Origin: a virus
Direction: 5' to 3' (one strand)
Virus record (IMG/VR): IMGVR_UViG_3300028553_000055
Location: 1 to 44,312 of that record
DNA: 44,312 nucleotides
In this document: one piece after another, positions 9,415-19,056 of the stretch
How the letters are laid out: each line of letters starts with the position of its first letter
How positions within the stretch are numbered: position 1 is the first letter of the stretch
Program-made: the position numbers and the translations under genes
The notes under the pieces: model-generated
Told to the model about the DNA's origin: nothing
The model's input: only the letters and a program-made list of their open reading frames with translations
The model's database searches: none

Positions 9415-10914
9415 TTATGGTGTATTAGGCCACTCTCTTCTAAAGAGTGCAAGTTTTTGTTTAAGTCTACCTTCTACTTCATTATATGTATATGATATTC
9501 TACCTATAATATATGTGCCGGTAAGTTTTTCGTCAATTTTATTATTTATTGTACCATTCTTTATATCACCCTTATCTCCAACTTTATCTTTCATTGATGT
9601 GCCGTTGTCTTGTGCATTCTTTTCTTTCTGGTCCTGAATGGTTGCAGCCTGGTTACTTTGTTCATATACAATAATTGGAAGTATCTGATATTTATATAAA
9701 GCCATATTTGCAGTTTCTAATTCTACCTCAAGATACATCTTTTCAAGCTCAAGCATGTTTTTATAATTAAGCATTTGTGCAAAATAATAATTTAAGTGCA
9801 CATTTTTACCTTGCTTTCCGACATACTTATATTTTTGCTGAGTCTCGTACATTTTTGTACCTTCTGCATCGTATTTACCTTTAAGAGGTGCCTGATCAGC
9901 GGGAAGACTTTCACTTGTAAGAGGTTCTACAGAAAACGTTCTATATTCTTTATCTACAGTGTCATAGTATTGTATAATTCTTCTATATCCGTCACCCAGT
10001 GTTATTGATGCCGCATTGTTTTTTATAGAATATTTTGACATAAAAGTAGCAGATCCTTTTTTATAAAAGTGATTTGTTAAATATAATTTATCCTCTATTT
10101 TAGCTGAAGCTCCATCTTCTACTGATGCTTGTGTACTAGCATCTTGTATGAGACTATTTAAAGTGTCTTCTATTTCTGTATTAAATTTTATTTGCTTGTT
10201 AACATTTACTAGATTCAAATAATAATAAGGATCTATATAAGCTGTAAAAAAACTATTATCATCTTTATATACAGAGTCTGTAACATCTTTTAAAAGTTTA
10301 TATAGTGTATCAAATGCACATATTCTTTTCATGCTGTCATCGGTAGAATCTTCATTTGAAGCAAACCCTATTTCAAGCTCTTCAGATAAGTCTATCATAA
10401 AATTATAAGAAGTGTCTTGTGTATACGTCTTACATTTTTCAGCAAACAAGCCAGGCAATCTAATAACACCTCTCAGGGAAATTTGAACAGGTCCTCCGCC
10501 TGAAGGCCCAGAATATTGTTCAGCATTAGAATTTGGTATAACAGATATTTCAGTTATGTCAAAGTCCATTCTAATAGGCTTATAAATAGTTTCATCTTTA
10601 CTTCTTATATAAATAGAAACAACATCACCATCTTGTGGGTATTGACCCTTTGTGAAAAGACCTTTGCTATCTTTTAGCACAGCGCTCATGACAGGAAACA
10701 TTCCACTTAAGTCAAGTGAAAATGCAATAATGTCCTCTTTGTTAAAGTCGAATTTATTAATACGTATAGCAGGATATTGATCGCCAGTAAATTTACTCAT
10801 TCTGTCGTTGTTCTTATTAGGACCATCGGCAGTTTCAGTATTACCTATCTCAAATTTTTCAAGTTTGATAACAGGTTCAGTTATGGTTAGTATATTATTG
10901 CTTATGATACCCAT
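9415..10914 (-). CDS. Baseplate hub protein, gp27-like (tentative)
   Basis: 499 residues. It sits immediately upstream of the spike module, and its N-terminal half shows beta-rich segments (YPAIRINKFDF, IIAFSLDLSGMFPVMSAVL, GDVVSIYIRSKDE) like the first tube-like domain of gp27/gpD hub proteins. The C-terminal part has a Lys/Asp/Asn-rich linker, then TYIIGRISYTYNEVEGRLKQKLALFRREWPN, consistent with a terminal beta-sheet. The start overlaps the stop of the LysM gene as TAATG. The assignment rests on order and secondary-structure pattern and is not proven. Confidence 0.65.
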   Translation of the reverse strand: MGIISNNILTITEPVIKLEKFEIGNTETADGPNKNNDRMSKFTGDQYPAIRINKFDFNKEDIIAFSLDLSGMFPVMSAVLKDSKGLFTKGQYPQDGDVVSIYIRSKDETIYKPIRMDFDITEISVIPNSNAEQYSGPSGGGPVQISLRGVIRLPGLFAEKCKTYTQDTSYNFMIDLSEELEIGFASNEDSTDDSMKRICAFDTLYKLLKDVTDSVYKDDNSFFTAYIDPYYYLNLVNVNKQIKFNTEIEDTLNSLIQDASTQASVEDGASAKIEDKLYLTNHFYKKGSATFMSKYSIKNNAASITLGDGYRRIIQYYDTVDKEYRTFSVEPLTSESLPADQAPLKGKYDAEGTKMYETQQKYKYVGKQGKNVHLNYYFAQMLNYKNMLELEKMYLEVELETANMALYKYQILPIIVYEQSNQAATIQDQKEKNAQDNGTSMKDKVGDKGDIKNGTINNKIDEKLTGTYIIGRISYTYNEVEGRLKQKLALFRREWPNTP

Positions 10915-11432
10915 TATGAAGTTTTAATATTCATATTAGCACCTAGTATAATTTCATTGCTTTTTATAACCTTGCTCTGTTGATTAGTCTTAAGCATATT
11001 AGGCGGTAGATTTTCAGAAGATCCATTATTTTTAGCAGAAGACTTCTGCGCAAGAAATTGAAGACGTTTTTTGTCAATAGGCGTAATTCTTTTAATATCT
11101 TGAAATTGTGTTCTAGGTTTTAGATTTTTAGAAATAGGTTTATAATTTCTAACAGCACCTGTAATTTCAGGTATTAATAAAATCATTCCTTCTTTTATAC
11201 AAAATGGATTTGATATACTATTCGCTTTCAGTATTATGTCAATATATTCAGTCGTTCCGTAATATTGAAGTGATATTAAGTCAGGTCGCATAATCTGATA
11301 TGGCTGAACGTAATGTACGCTTATGATACTACTTGTAGCAGCTATCTTAAAAGAAGGTATAGCTATGTTTATTTTAGCTTCACCACTTTCAGTATCTAGT
11401 TTTATTAAATTCTGTAAAGATTTTATATTCAT
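10914..11432 (-). CDS. Baseplate wedge protein, gp53/LysM-like
   Basis: Residues about 40-90 form a LysM-type segment: VQPYQIMRPDLISLQYYGTT, then DIILKANSISNPFCIKEGMILLIP, with the usual pattern of a Tyr-rich opening, A-N-x-I and a closing L-x-I-P. T4 gp53 contains such a domain and joins neighbouring wedges. The tail (residues 100-172) is basic and low-complexity. Context inside the baseplate operon supports the call. Confidence 0.75.
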   Translation of the reverse strand: MNIKSLQNLIKLDTESGEAKINIAIPSFKIAATSSIISVHYVQPYQIMRPDLISLQYYGTTEYIDIILKANSISNPFCIKEGMILLIPEITGAVRNYKPISKNLKPRTQFQDIKRITPIDKKRLQFLAQKSSAKNNGSSENLPPNMLKTNQQSKVIKSNEIILGANMNIKTS

Positions 11433-11435
11433 ATG

Positions 11436-13307
11436 TTATCCGTGTTTTACAGCCTGGGCTATTACTTTAACTCCTGCTACTATATTTTCAGTTACATTGG
11501 GGAATTTATTATTAACCCAGTTAAATGATCCTGAATCTTTTGCCTGGTCGTATACTTTATTTGCAGCTTCTTGTATAGTTTGTAATTTATCAGATGATGG
11601 ATTATGACCTCTAAATAACTTTGGAAGGCTATTAGATTGACTCTGTGCAAGTTTAGCATTATTATAAGCATTAACTACGTTTGGTTGAAGTCCGGATATA
11701 TTCGCATAATCGTCCATTCCTTCTGGTACTTGATAAAGTCTTCCTCTACCACCATTAAACATATTTTCAATATCTCCCTTATCTCTATCACGACCTGATT
11801 TTAAGGTAACAGATATATTCAATGTCGTCGGGAAGTCATCTTTACCAAGTGGTCCTTCAAATGAATATTCAGCCTGTGTGCAAACTAGATTACCTATCAT
11901 AGCAATAGGATTAAGAGGATTACCTATTGTTAAATGCCATGTACCAGTTGGCGCACCCGATAAAAAAGCATGAGTACCCTGTGCACCCTGAGGTGTATTA
12001 AAGTTTTTAGATAACCAGCCGCCTAGCATATCTCCTGCTATTTTTCCAGCACCGCCTGCTATAGAATCAATACTAAATCCGCCTTGGCCGTCTCCAAAGA
12101 CTTTACCCATTATTGAACCTGCGTCTTTTACTAGGCTGCTTAAAAACCCACTTAAATTTCCTGATGCAAGAAGTGCATGGTTACCAAGAGGTTTACCAAA
12201 TTTACCATTTGAAATATAACGAACAGCTCCGCCCCAGAAAGGTGCGCTATTATAAGTTAAAACTAAAAAGTTAGCAAGTATATCTAGTAATGCCATTTTA
12301 GGATTAACATTACCGTAAGATCTCAATTCATAATTAAAGTTAATTTTAAACTCCTGTGCGCAATAAATGCCACTGTCTTTAACCATGATTCTTTTTATTA
12401 TATACAAAGGTCCTTCAACATAATTCGGATATGTACCTTTAATTGGGTCAAATCCAGCTGTTGCTTCAAGTTCTCTTGCGTTTGCTGATGATTGATTAGA
12501 ACCTACTGTTGCTGTAGATGCTAGACCGCCTAGTAAACCAAGTGAACCATTATTTACACCTACTCCTAGTATAGAACTTCCTTGTATGCCTTGTGCCTTT
12601 GATTCTAGAACCTGTAATTCAGATTCAACTTCCTTAAATGGCAATTCTGTTGTGAATTTAATTATATCTTCAAGCTTATTACCTGTCACTTCACTCATCC
12701 ATGTTACTGCTCTGGCAATATCAGGCTGTCTTGTATCTACTAATTCTTTAGATGTTACATTACCGTCACCGTCTTTAACATAGTTCATAGTAAACCCACT
12801 CAGCAAGTCATCGGCAACTGGCATGTGAAACCTCCTTAAGGTTAATAAATAGTTATTAGGTATTTTTCCATGATACTTACAATACAGGAAGTCAGAATGG
12901 CTATAAACCATTGCTATGTTACCTGGTGTATCATTAAAGAATTTGATTATATTAGTTGTAGTAGGTTCTAATGCAAGTCTATACTGATTATCATTTACAA
13001 ATCTAGAATCAGGATTATCTTTATAATCACTGATATTAAGTTCACTTCCACCTAGACCTCTAAATTGAAAAAGAACATAACGGTTTGCAATCGACGAAGG
13101 AGCTGTACCCTGTGAGTCAACTTCTTTACCGTCAACTTTATATTTCTTAGTAGGATAAGATTGATTGTACTGTGAATTTATAAAAATGTCAGCTGCATCA
13201 GATGAGTATTGATTTTTTAACCTACTCTGTATTTCAAGCGCAGCATCTGGTGATATCTGAGAACTTGACAATGAAGGTGAGTTTAGACCTGTTATGCGTC
13301 CAGCCAT
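11436..13307 (-). CDS. Tail-tube/baseplate protein, gp48/gp54-like (tentative)
   Basis: 623 residues. The region from about 455 to 540 (TWHLTIGNPLNPIAMIGNLV, then DDFPTTLNISVTLKSGRDRD, then GGRGRLYQ) resembles the tube-like domain of tail-tube initiator proteins, where a measured strand is followed by a statement of in-plane beta strands. A glycine/serine-rich segment (residues 385-440) sits before it. The gene is the largest of the baseplate run and precedes the LysM gene. A TATAAATA sequence (T4 late-promoter-like) lies 16-23 bases upstream. Family is inferred; it could be another hub component. Confidence 0.6.
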   Translation of the reverse strand: MAGRITGLNSPSLSSSQISPDAALEIQSRLKNQYSSDAADIFINSQYNQSYPTKKYKVDGKEVDSQGTAPSSIANRYVLFQFRGLGGSELNISDYKDNPDSRFVNDNQYRLALEPTTTNIIKFFNDTPGNIAMVYSHSDFLYCKYHGKIPNNYLLTLRRFHMPVADDLLSGFTMNYVKDGDGNVTSKELVDTRQPDIARAVTWMSEVTGNKLEDIIKFTTELPFKEVESELQVLESKAQGIQGSSILGVGVNNGSLGLLGGLASTATVGSNQSSANARELEATAGFDPIKGTYPNYVEGPLYIIKRIMVKDSGIYCAQEFKINFNYELRSYGNVNPKMALLDILANFLVLTYNSAPFWGGAVRYISNGKFGKPLGNHALLASGNLSGFLSSLVKDAGSIMGKVFGDGQGGFSIDSIAGGAGKIAGDMLGGWLSKNFNTPQGAQGTHAFLSGAPTGTWHLTIGNPLNPIAMIGNLVCTQAEYSFEGPLGKDDFPTTLNISVTLKSGRDRDKGDIENMFNGGRGRLYQVPEGMDDYANISGLQPNVVNAYNNAKLAQSQSNSLPKLFRGHNPSSDKLQTIQEAANKVYDQAKDSGSFNWVNNKFPNVTENIVAGVKVIAQAVKHG

Positions 13308-13322
13308 TCCATATATTTATTT

Positions 13323-13330
13323 TATTTATA
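13323..13330 (-). promoter_or_regulatory. TATAAATA element upstream of the 623-residue structural gene
   Basis: The minus strand reads TATAAATA in the 31-base gap before the start at 13307. It matches the T4 late -10 consensus, but the whole region is AT-rich, so chance is possible. No sigma-factor gene is visible in the window to support a T4-type late switch. Confidence 0.3.
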
Positions 13331-13338
13331 TATTGAGT

Positions 13339-13899
13339 TTAGAGCTTTTCAGAATAGTCAATCCAGCTTCTATCATCATCTGTAATTTTATCGCCTATAA
13401 ACTTGCGCAATCTTAGATGAAACTCATTATATGTTGGAATTTTATACTTGCCAGTATAGTGTGTTCTTGTTATATGTCTTTTTAATGATCTGATATATTT
13501 TTCAATAACATGATCTTCTATCTTATTAAATACGTCTAACATTTCTTTTCTATATGCAAATGTCATAACAGAATCGACAATAAAAGTAAATCTATGTTCA
13601 CGTTCTCTAATATCCCTGAAAAAATCCTCATGTGTTAAAAGAGGATTATCTTCTCTGAATTTTAATTTTCTAGGTCTATCGCCGAAGGTTTGCACAAAGC
13701 TCATTTTAGAGAAATTCATTCTTAGAAAATCTGGAGAGTCAAAAAATTTAATTATATCAACTCTGTACTCAGGATTGATTTCATCTAATCTAACATCTCT
13801 AATGATGCATTTTACAGGTATTAATATATTAGGATGTGAATACGAAATTAGCAAAGTATAAACTTCTTGACCTTTGACAAATAATCTGTGTTTAATCAT
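13339..13899 (-). CDS. Unknown protein of the structural operon
   Basis: I start this gene at the ATG at 13899 (MIKHRLFVKGQEVY); the frame is open further up, but that would overlap the upstream gene by 50 bases instead of 8. The 186-residue product is basic, with a C-terminal helical region (EKYIRSLKRHITRTHYTG) and no recognisable catalytic motif. It may be a virion component. Confidence 0.65.
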   Translation of the reverse strand: MIKHRLFVKGQEVYTLLISYSHPNILIPVKCIIRDVRLDEINPEYRVDIIKFFDSPDFLRMNFSKMSFVQTFGDRPRKLKFREDNPLLTHEDFFRDIREREHRFTFIVDSVMTFAYRKEMLDVFNKIEDHVIEKYIRSLKRHITRTHYTGKYKIPTYNEFHLRLRKFIGDKITDDDRSWIDYSEKL

Positions 13900-14275
13900 T
13901 TTTAATATAAAAAACGTTTGTAAATTTTGTACAAAGCCCACTGTCGATTTCTTCCTTGTCAGGAATTATAAGATTAAATTGAATGCAGCCAGTGTTTTTA
14001 ATTATAAGTGATTTAATAGAATCGACTGTATCATGGTCCAGGTTTTTGATTGCATACAATATACTATTAGATTCACAGAGTGCTTTTGATAACCTTTTTG
14101 TGATATAAGAATTGACTACATATTCGCTTGGCTTTAAGCCCTGGTCATCGCTTTTTGTAAGTTTTGAAATAATATCATAAAAGCTAATAATTTCCTGATA
14201 TTCGTTTACTTTGGTGTATTTTTTAAAGTCAATTTTATTCTTGACGTATATACAGTCAAATCTTTTTTGATGCAT
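13892..14275 (-). CDS. Unknown small protein of the structural operon
   Basis: 127 residues, mixed alpha/beta, no membrane segment or metal motif. It overlaps both neighbours (20 bases at its 5' end, 8 at its 3' end), consistent with a tightly coupled unit running from 15410 to 13339. Confidence 0.65.
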   Translation of the reverse strand: MHQKRFDCIYVKNKIDFKKYTKVNEYQEIISFYDIISKLTKSDDQGLKPSEYVVNSYITKRLSKALCESNSILYAIKNLDHDTVDSIKSLIIKNTGCIQFNLIIPDKEEIDSGLCTKFTNVFYIKND

Positions 14276-14603
14276 TATCCAGTTTAGCTTTTAATATTTT
14301 TAGTTCTTTGAGTACAGAAGATATTTCTTTAATTCTATTATTAACTTCTTGTAATACAGGCGTATAGTTTACACCCCATTCTACCGTGAATATTAGAGTA
14401 TCTTTATCGTATGTATTACCTGTTTCAATGCCAATCTCTTCGCACAGTTCATATAAAAATTGAATACGTTTTTCAAATGACTCATCGTCTTCAAAATTAT
14501 ATACATTTTTTCTTTCAAATATATCGCCTGCCCCGTTGATGTTATTGTCTGTAACAGTTTTAATTACACCATTAGATGCTATGTCAAGCAATATTTTTAT
14601 CAT
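14256..14603 (-). CDS. Unknown small protein with C-terminal coiled coil
   Basis: 115 residues. The N-terminal half is an acidic alpha/beta segment. From about residue 83 to the end there is a heptad-like helix (VNNRIKEISSVLKELKILKA). Its ATG overlaps the preceding stop as ATGA. Confidence 0.65.
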   Translation of the reverse strand: MIKILLDIASNGVIKTVTDNNINGAGDIFERKNVYNFEDDESFEKRIQFLYELCEEIGIETGNTYDKDTLIFTVEWGVNYTPVLQEVNNRIKEISSVLKELKILKAKLDNASKKI

Positions 14604-14941
14604 AACTTATAATTAGGCCATGGCTTTAAAGACTCTTGCCAAGATTGCAAGTATGCATCAGTTTCTTCTTTAGAATAACCTGCCTGATTACAATTTAAAA
14701 TTAAAGACTTTTCAATTTGTGCCAATTGTTCTTCAATTCCAGTTCTTACTAAAATTTCATATTCACTGCTGCGCTTTTTTCCATTTTCAATATTAGAAGA
14801 GACTATTGATGCCCAGTCCTTAAAATTAAGTTTGCTTTTAGATTTTAAGATGCCAGCTCTTTTAAGATACTGTCTGCGATTGCTTCTATTAACCCATTGC
14901 TTAAGCGCGGATTTGGTTACTTCAAGATTTTCTTGTTCCAT
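14600..14941 (-). CDS. Unknown small basic protein
   Basis: 113 residues, basic N-terminal half (QWVNRSNRRQYLKRAGILKS) and a Trp-containing C-terminus (LQSWQESLKPWPNYKL). The gene ends in TGA followed directly by TAA in frame. It overlaps the upstream gene by 20 bases. No family recognised. Confidence 0.65.
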   Translation of the reverse strand: MEQENLEVTKSALKQWVNRSNRRQYLKRAGILKSKSKLNFKDWASIVSSNIENGKKRSSEYEILVRTGIEEQLAQIEKSLILNCNQAGYSKEETDAYLQSWQESLKPWPNYKL

Positions 14942-15410
14942 TTTTATAAAAATTAATTATCTGTTCTTTAATACTTGTTTGAATTTCTTCGTATAGTGTA
15001 CTTTTATTAATATTTTCGAATATCAATTCTTTTATTAGCTCGTCTATGTCGCACTCAAAAGAATCTTTAATTAGTTCATACACTGTTTGTTTAGGTATAT
15101 TTACAAGTATTTTATAATTAAATTCCTCTTCTGTTTTAGTAGACTGTTTAAGCAAAGTTTTAACAGGATCCATTGTCTTAACGGGTACATCTTGTATAAC
15201 AGCATTATTAATAGGCTGTTCCTTTCGTGCATGTTTAGTAATTTCAACTTCAAATCCATTGCCGTCATATTGCATCATATATTCATTTATAAGATTGTGA
15301 TTTATACGACCGCCTCCGGCGAAATAAACCCAGTCATCGTCATGTGATATATAATTTTCAATATTTCCGGCTTTTTCGCCTTTTACCCATTGATATTTTT
15401 CAGAATACAT
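14922..15410 (-). CDS. Unknown protein, first gene of the small structural run
   Basis: 162 residues. The N-terminal third contains DDDWVYFAGGGRINHNLINE; the C-terminal two thirds are acidic and helical (DSFECDIDELIKELIF). No catalytic motif is recognised. It follows the fibre gene by 29 bases, so it may be part of the same transcript. Confidence 0.65.
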   Translation of the reverse strand: MYSEKYQWVKGEKAGNIENYISHDDDWVYFAGGGRINHNLINEYMMQYDGNGFEVEITKHARKEQPINNAVIQDVPVKTMDPVKTLLKQSTKTEEEFNYKILVNIPKQTVYELIKDSFECDIDELIKELIFENINKSTLYEEIQTSIKEQIINFYKNGTRKS

Positions 15411-15439
15411 AAATTTTATATCAAGAAATAATTAAATGT

Positions 15440-18307
15440 TTATAGTCTTACTGCGCCAATTGAATCAGTTGCCTGATTATGATATAAATAAGTATTGCCT
15501 GCTATACCTGTTCCGGATATAGCAGCATTTGCAGCAGCATGGTTAACATAAGATGGTAAGCTACTATTACTTATTATAAAAGCTGTAGAAATGATATTTC
15601 CTATACCAGCATCTCTACCAATTGCCACTACATCATTACCTGTATTATTCTTAGCTGCATTATTACCAAATGCATTAACATCATTACCTGTATTACTTTC
15701 TGATGAATTTCTACCAAGAGCATTGACATCACTTCCTACGCTATCATAAGCTGCATGATAACCAAGCGCATTAACATCATTACCGAATACTGAGCCAGGT
15801 TCAGCAGTACATAAAGCTGCATTATCACCGAAAGCATTAACGTCACTTCCGAGATTATTATTTGCGGCATTCATTCCGAATGCAATTACACGGTCGCCTG
15901 AGTTATTTTCACATGCGCCTTTTCCTATTGCAATAACATGATCGCCGACATTATTAATAGCAGGTTCTTGCCCAAGTGCAATAAGATTAATTCCAGTATT
16001 GCCATCACCTGCTGAATACCCAAGTGCAATTATATGATCTGCTGTGTTATCCTGTGCAGCAATATAACCCATTGCTATAACATTGTTACCTGAATTGTTT
16101 TTAGCACTGGTATTTCCAAGAGCAATGACTTCATCGCCTGTATTAGAATATGCTGCTGAATAACCAAAGGAATTAACATCGTTACCTGTATTGCCATAGG
16201 CTGCTGAATATCCAAGCGCATTAACATTATTTCCTTCAGCAGTACCAAATGATGTATTACCGTGTGCTGCAGCATATCCAAAGGCATTTATATTGTCACC
16301 AATGTTATTATATGCAGCGCTGTCGCCAAATGCGTTTACATCATTTCCTATATTATCAAGAGCTGAATATTGTCCAAATGCGTTAATATTACTTCCTGCA
16401 TTTGATATGCCAGCATTAAAACCCATTGCATTAATGTCAGAACCTGTGTTGTTGAATGCTGCATCATTTCCAAGGGCATTAATATTGGAACCAGTATTAC
16501 TTTTACCTGCTCTGTTTCCAAACACATTTATATCATTTCCGATATTATTATAAGCTGAATGGTAACCCATTGAGTTTATTCTAGCACCAGTATTACCTCT
16601 GGCAGATGACTGACCTAATCCATTAATATGGTCGCCAGTATTGTTATAAACAGATTCATTACCTAAGCCATTAACATGGCTGCCAGAATTATTCCGTGCT
16701 GAATTATTACCAAGTGCATTTACATTTGAACCTGTACCATTTTCAGATGCGCTATAACCCAGCGCATTTACATTTGAACCTGTATTATTTATATTAGAAT
16801 TATAACCAATTGAATTTACATAGTCTCCTGTGTTACTTTCAGAGGCATGATAACCAATTGAATTTACATGTTCACCGGAATTTGTATAACCAGCATAGGT
16901 TCCTATGCTTACTATATCAGAGTTTGCATTGTCATAAGCTGCACCGTAACCAATTGCTATAACATCATCGTTTATATTATTATATGATGAATAGTCTCCA
17001 AATGAAATAACATTTGCTCCAGTGTTACCTGCTAAAACATTAGCACCTATACCAATTGTAGTTTGACCAGATGTAAGACTTTCAATAACTACATCAACCC
17101 CGTTGACTACATTATCGTTATCATAACCAACTTGTAAAGTATAAAAAACACTTGATAAAGATATATCTATGACATTAGATGTAGCTGTGCTTATGTCTAT
17201 GCTACCATTAGATGAAGTTAGAACTCTATATGAAGTTAAATTTAATGGTGAACTAGATACTGGTGCAGTTGCTAATAAATATTCTCTGGCATCATTAGGT
17301 TTTGACGTAACGTTATTCCAATGAACTAAACCGCCACCTCCCGATGTATTTAATTGTGTCTTTGTATAATATAAAGTATTGTGACTGTGAACAAACGGGG
17401 TAGTACTTATACCATTATTAGCGTCTGCGCTGATTGTAAAATTTTGCCATTTAGCTAAAGTACTATTATATCTCAATAATTGATTATTCGAAGGCGATGT
17501 AATAGAAGTATCTGAAAGCGTAGCAATTGAATATGATAATGGTGCACTATTTACCCAGCGCTTAGAAGAATTATTCCAGGTTAAAATATGCCCGTTTACA
17601 AGGGTTGTCGTGTTAATATTAAAATCTGCTAAGCTTGTTGTAGCATCCGGGAATAAACTGCCATAATTAGCATAGGTAGTAGGTAGCGCAGTATGTTGAT
17701 GAATAAGATAATCTGCTGCTAAATTAGAAATATCAACATTATTAATAGTACCACCTAAAGTTAAGTCACCTGTTATATTTACTGTTCCGTTTACCGCTAA
17801 TTTATATACACTTGGAAATGTACCAGCGCCTATTACTACATCACCTGTATGAATTATAGATGCATCGTTTTCAACGCCTCCTATATTCGTGTCACCTGGT
17901 AATAACCAGTATGGATTGACAGCAGATGTATTAACTTGAATAAGTGCTGTACTGCCTGGGTTTGTAACAATAAAGTGTGTGCTATCAAACTCTACAACAT
18001 TTACGGTATACTGTATACTAGTACTTTCTACTAATATACTTCCTGAACCAGCATTAAATGCACCTATTGATTCCCATGAACCAAGGTCGAAGGTTGAATT
18101 AGGGCCATTGTCTATAGTAGCCCTCCACCAGGATTTACCTTCACTTCCTGAAAGTCCAGCATCATGATATACTATGAACCCCTTTTTATATCTTCTTTGT
18201 GCGTTCCATTCATTAGCAACGTATAGAAAGTTGTCGTCTAACTCCTGTGTAGTCAAAGCTCTTCCTAGTTCGCTGCGTAATTTAATATATTCTCCTAATA
18301 GTGGCAT
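15440..18307 (-). CDS. Tail fibre/adhesin with thirty YadA-head-like 16-residue repeats
   Basis: 955 residues. The first 85 (MPLLGEYIKLRSELGRALTT and the KKGFIVYHD segment) look like the virion-attachment domain shared by fibres of Bacteroidota phages. Residues 90-410 are beta-rich with Ser/Thr/Asn linkers. Residues 414-905 are thirty tandem units of 16 residues (typical unit GSNVNALGYSASENGT); two units, 17 and 26, carry a six-residue extension. The A-L-G/A-F-G core at fixed spacing resembles the left-handed beta-roll of trimeric YadA-type adhesin heads, so a trimeric shaft is likely. The last 50 residues form a tip ending IGAVRL. Probable receptor-binding fibre. Confidence 0.85.
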   Translation of the reverse strand: MPLLGEYIKLRSELGRALTTQELDDNFLYVANEWNAQRRYKKGFIVYHDAGLSGSEGKSWWRATIDNGPNSTFDLGSWESIGAFNAGSGSILVESTSIQYTVNVVEFDSTHFIVTNPGSTALIQVNTSAVNPYWLLPGDTNIGGVENDASIIHTGDVVIGAGTFPSVYKLAVNGTVNITGDLTLGGTINNVDISNLAADYLIHQHTALPTTYANYGSLFPDATTSLADFNINTTTLVNGHILTWNNSSKRWVNSAPLSYSIATLSDTSITSPSNNQLLRYNSTLAKWQNFTISADANNGISTTPFVHSHNTLYYTKTQLNTSGGGGLVHWNNVTSKPNDAREYLLATAPVSSSPLNLTSYRVLTSSNGSIDISTATSNVIDISLSSVFYTLQVGYDNDNVVNGVDVVIESLTSGQTTIGIGANVLAGNTGANVISFGDYSSYNNINDDVIAIGYGAAYDNANSDIVSIGTYAGYTNSGEHVNSIGYHASESNTGDYVNSIGYNSNINNTGSNVNALGYSASENGTGSNVNALGNNSARNNSGSHVNGLGNESVYNNTGDHINGLGQSSARGNTGARINSMGYHSAYNNIGNDINVFGNRAGKSNTGSNINALGNDAAFNNTGSDINAMGFNAGISNAGSNINAFGQYSALDNIGNDVNAFGDSAAYNNIGDNINAFGYAAAHGNTSFGTAEGNNVNALGYSAAYGNTGNDVNSFGYSAAYSNTGDEVIALGNTSAKNNSGNNVIAMGYIAAQDNTADHIIALGYSAGDGNTGINLIALGQEPAINNVGDHVIAIGKGACENNSGDRVIAFGMNAANNNLGSDVNAFGDNAALCTAEPGSVFGNDVNALGYHAAYDSVGSDVNALGRNSSESNTGNDVNAFGNNAAKNNTGNDVVAIGRDAGIGNIISTAFIISNSSLPSYVNHAAANAAISGTGIAGNTYLYHNQATDSIGAVRL
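15593..17068 (-). repeat. Tandem 48-bp coding repeats (30 units) in the fibre gene
   Basis: The 16-residue protein repeat is written as a 48-bp DNA repeat over nearly 1.5 kb. Units have diverged at the DNA level but keep the G-[ND]-x-[VI]-[NI]-[AS]-[LFM]-G spacing. Such tracts can change copy number by recombination and so alter fibre length. Confidence 0.9.
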
Positions 18308-18312
18308 TGTAA

Positions 18313-19029
18313 TTAATTATTTTGTGTTCTTAGATACGTTTTGTTAAATACATCATTTGTGATTCCGGCATTTAAACCTCTTTTATTTATAAAAAAGAAT
18401 AGTTTATATAATTCAAATGTAAATTTAAAATATCCTATCTCTGCATAGCATATATCAACATTACTACCTTGTATAAAAAGATATTTAAGTTTTATATAAA
18501 TTTCATTGTATATTTTTATGTAGTCAGTAACGCTACTCTTAAATCTATCAAGAACTGTTTTAATTTCACTTTGCCTTCTCAGGTCAAATTTAGAATTTTC
18601 TAATATCTTAATATTGCTTGTAACGTCCTTAACTATAAAAGAGAAATTATATTCTTTTAGGTAGCTTTGTAAATTAAAACTTTCAAGAGTAACAAGACTT
18701 CCTACTGTACAAAATGTCTCTTTGAAAAAATTAAATTCATTTTCAGCAATGTTACTAATGAGTATTAAATCACCTACTGTTGTGATAAAGTCATTGCTTG
18801 CAGCTAGTGCAGGATCTTCGGTAAATGGACTTCTTCTGGAGTTGACTAAAGTATTATAGTCTTTGGTATAAAGAGCCTTGAGTTCATCAAGACTATTAAA
18901 CGTCACGTATTTTTTTAACCCACCATAATTAGTGTAACTGAGACGTATGCTAGTTGCACTAAGTGAATTTTTTCTAAGTGATTCTAAAAGATCAATTACC
19001 GTCTTAAGACTGGTTGACTCAATTATCAT
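18313..19029 (-). CDS. Unknown protein upstream of the fibre gene
   Basis: 238 residues, largely helical after residue 110, with several aromatic-rich stretches near the C-terminus (YFKFTFELYKLFFFINKRG) that do not form a clear membrane span. It ends five bases before the fibre gene begins and could be a fibre assembly or attachment protein, by position only. Confidence 0.65.
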   Translation of the reverse strand: MIIESTSLKTVIDLLESLRKNSLSATSIRLSYTNYGGLKKYVTFNSLDELKALYTKDYNTLVNSRRSPFTEDPALAASNDFITTVGDLILISNIAENEFNFFKETFCTVGSLVTLESFNLQSYLKEYNFSFIVKDVTSNIKILENSKFDLRRQSEIKTVLDRFKSSVTDYIKIYNEIYIKLKYLFIQGSNVDICYAEIGYFKFTFELYKLFFFINKRGLNAGITNDVFNKTYLRTQNN

Positions 19030-19056
19030 TAATATATAGTCGTTTTTACTATATAT

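Noticed and set aside
15593-17068. 48-bp repeats as a possible CRISPR array
   Set aside because: The repeats are coding, contiguous and without unique spacers.
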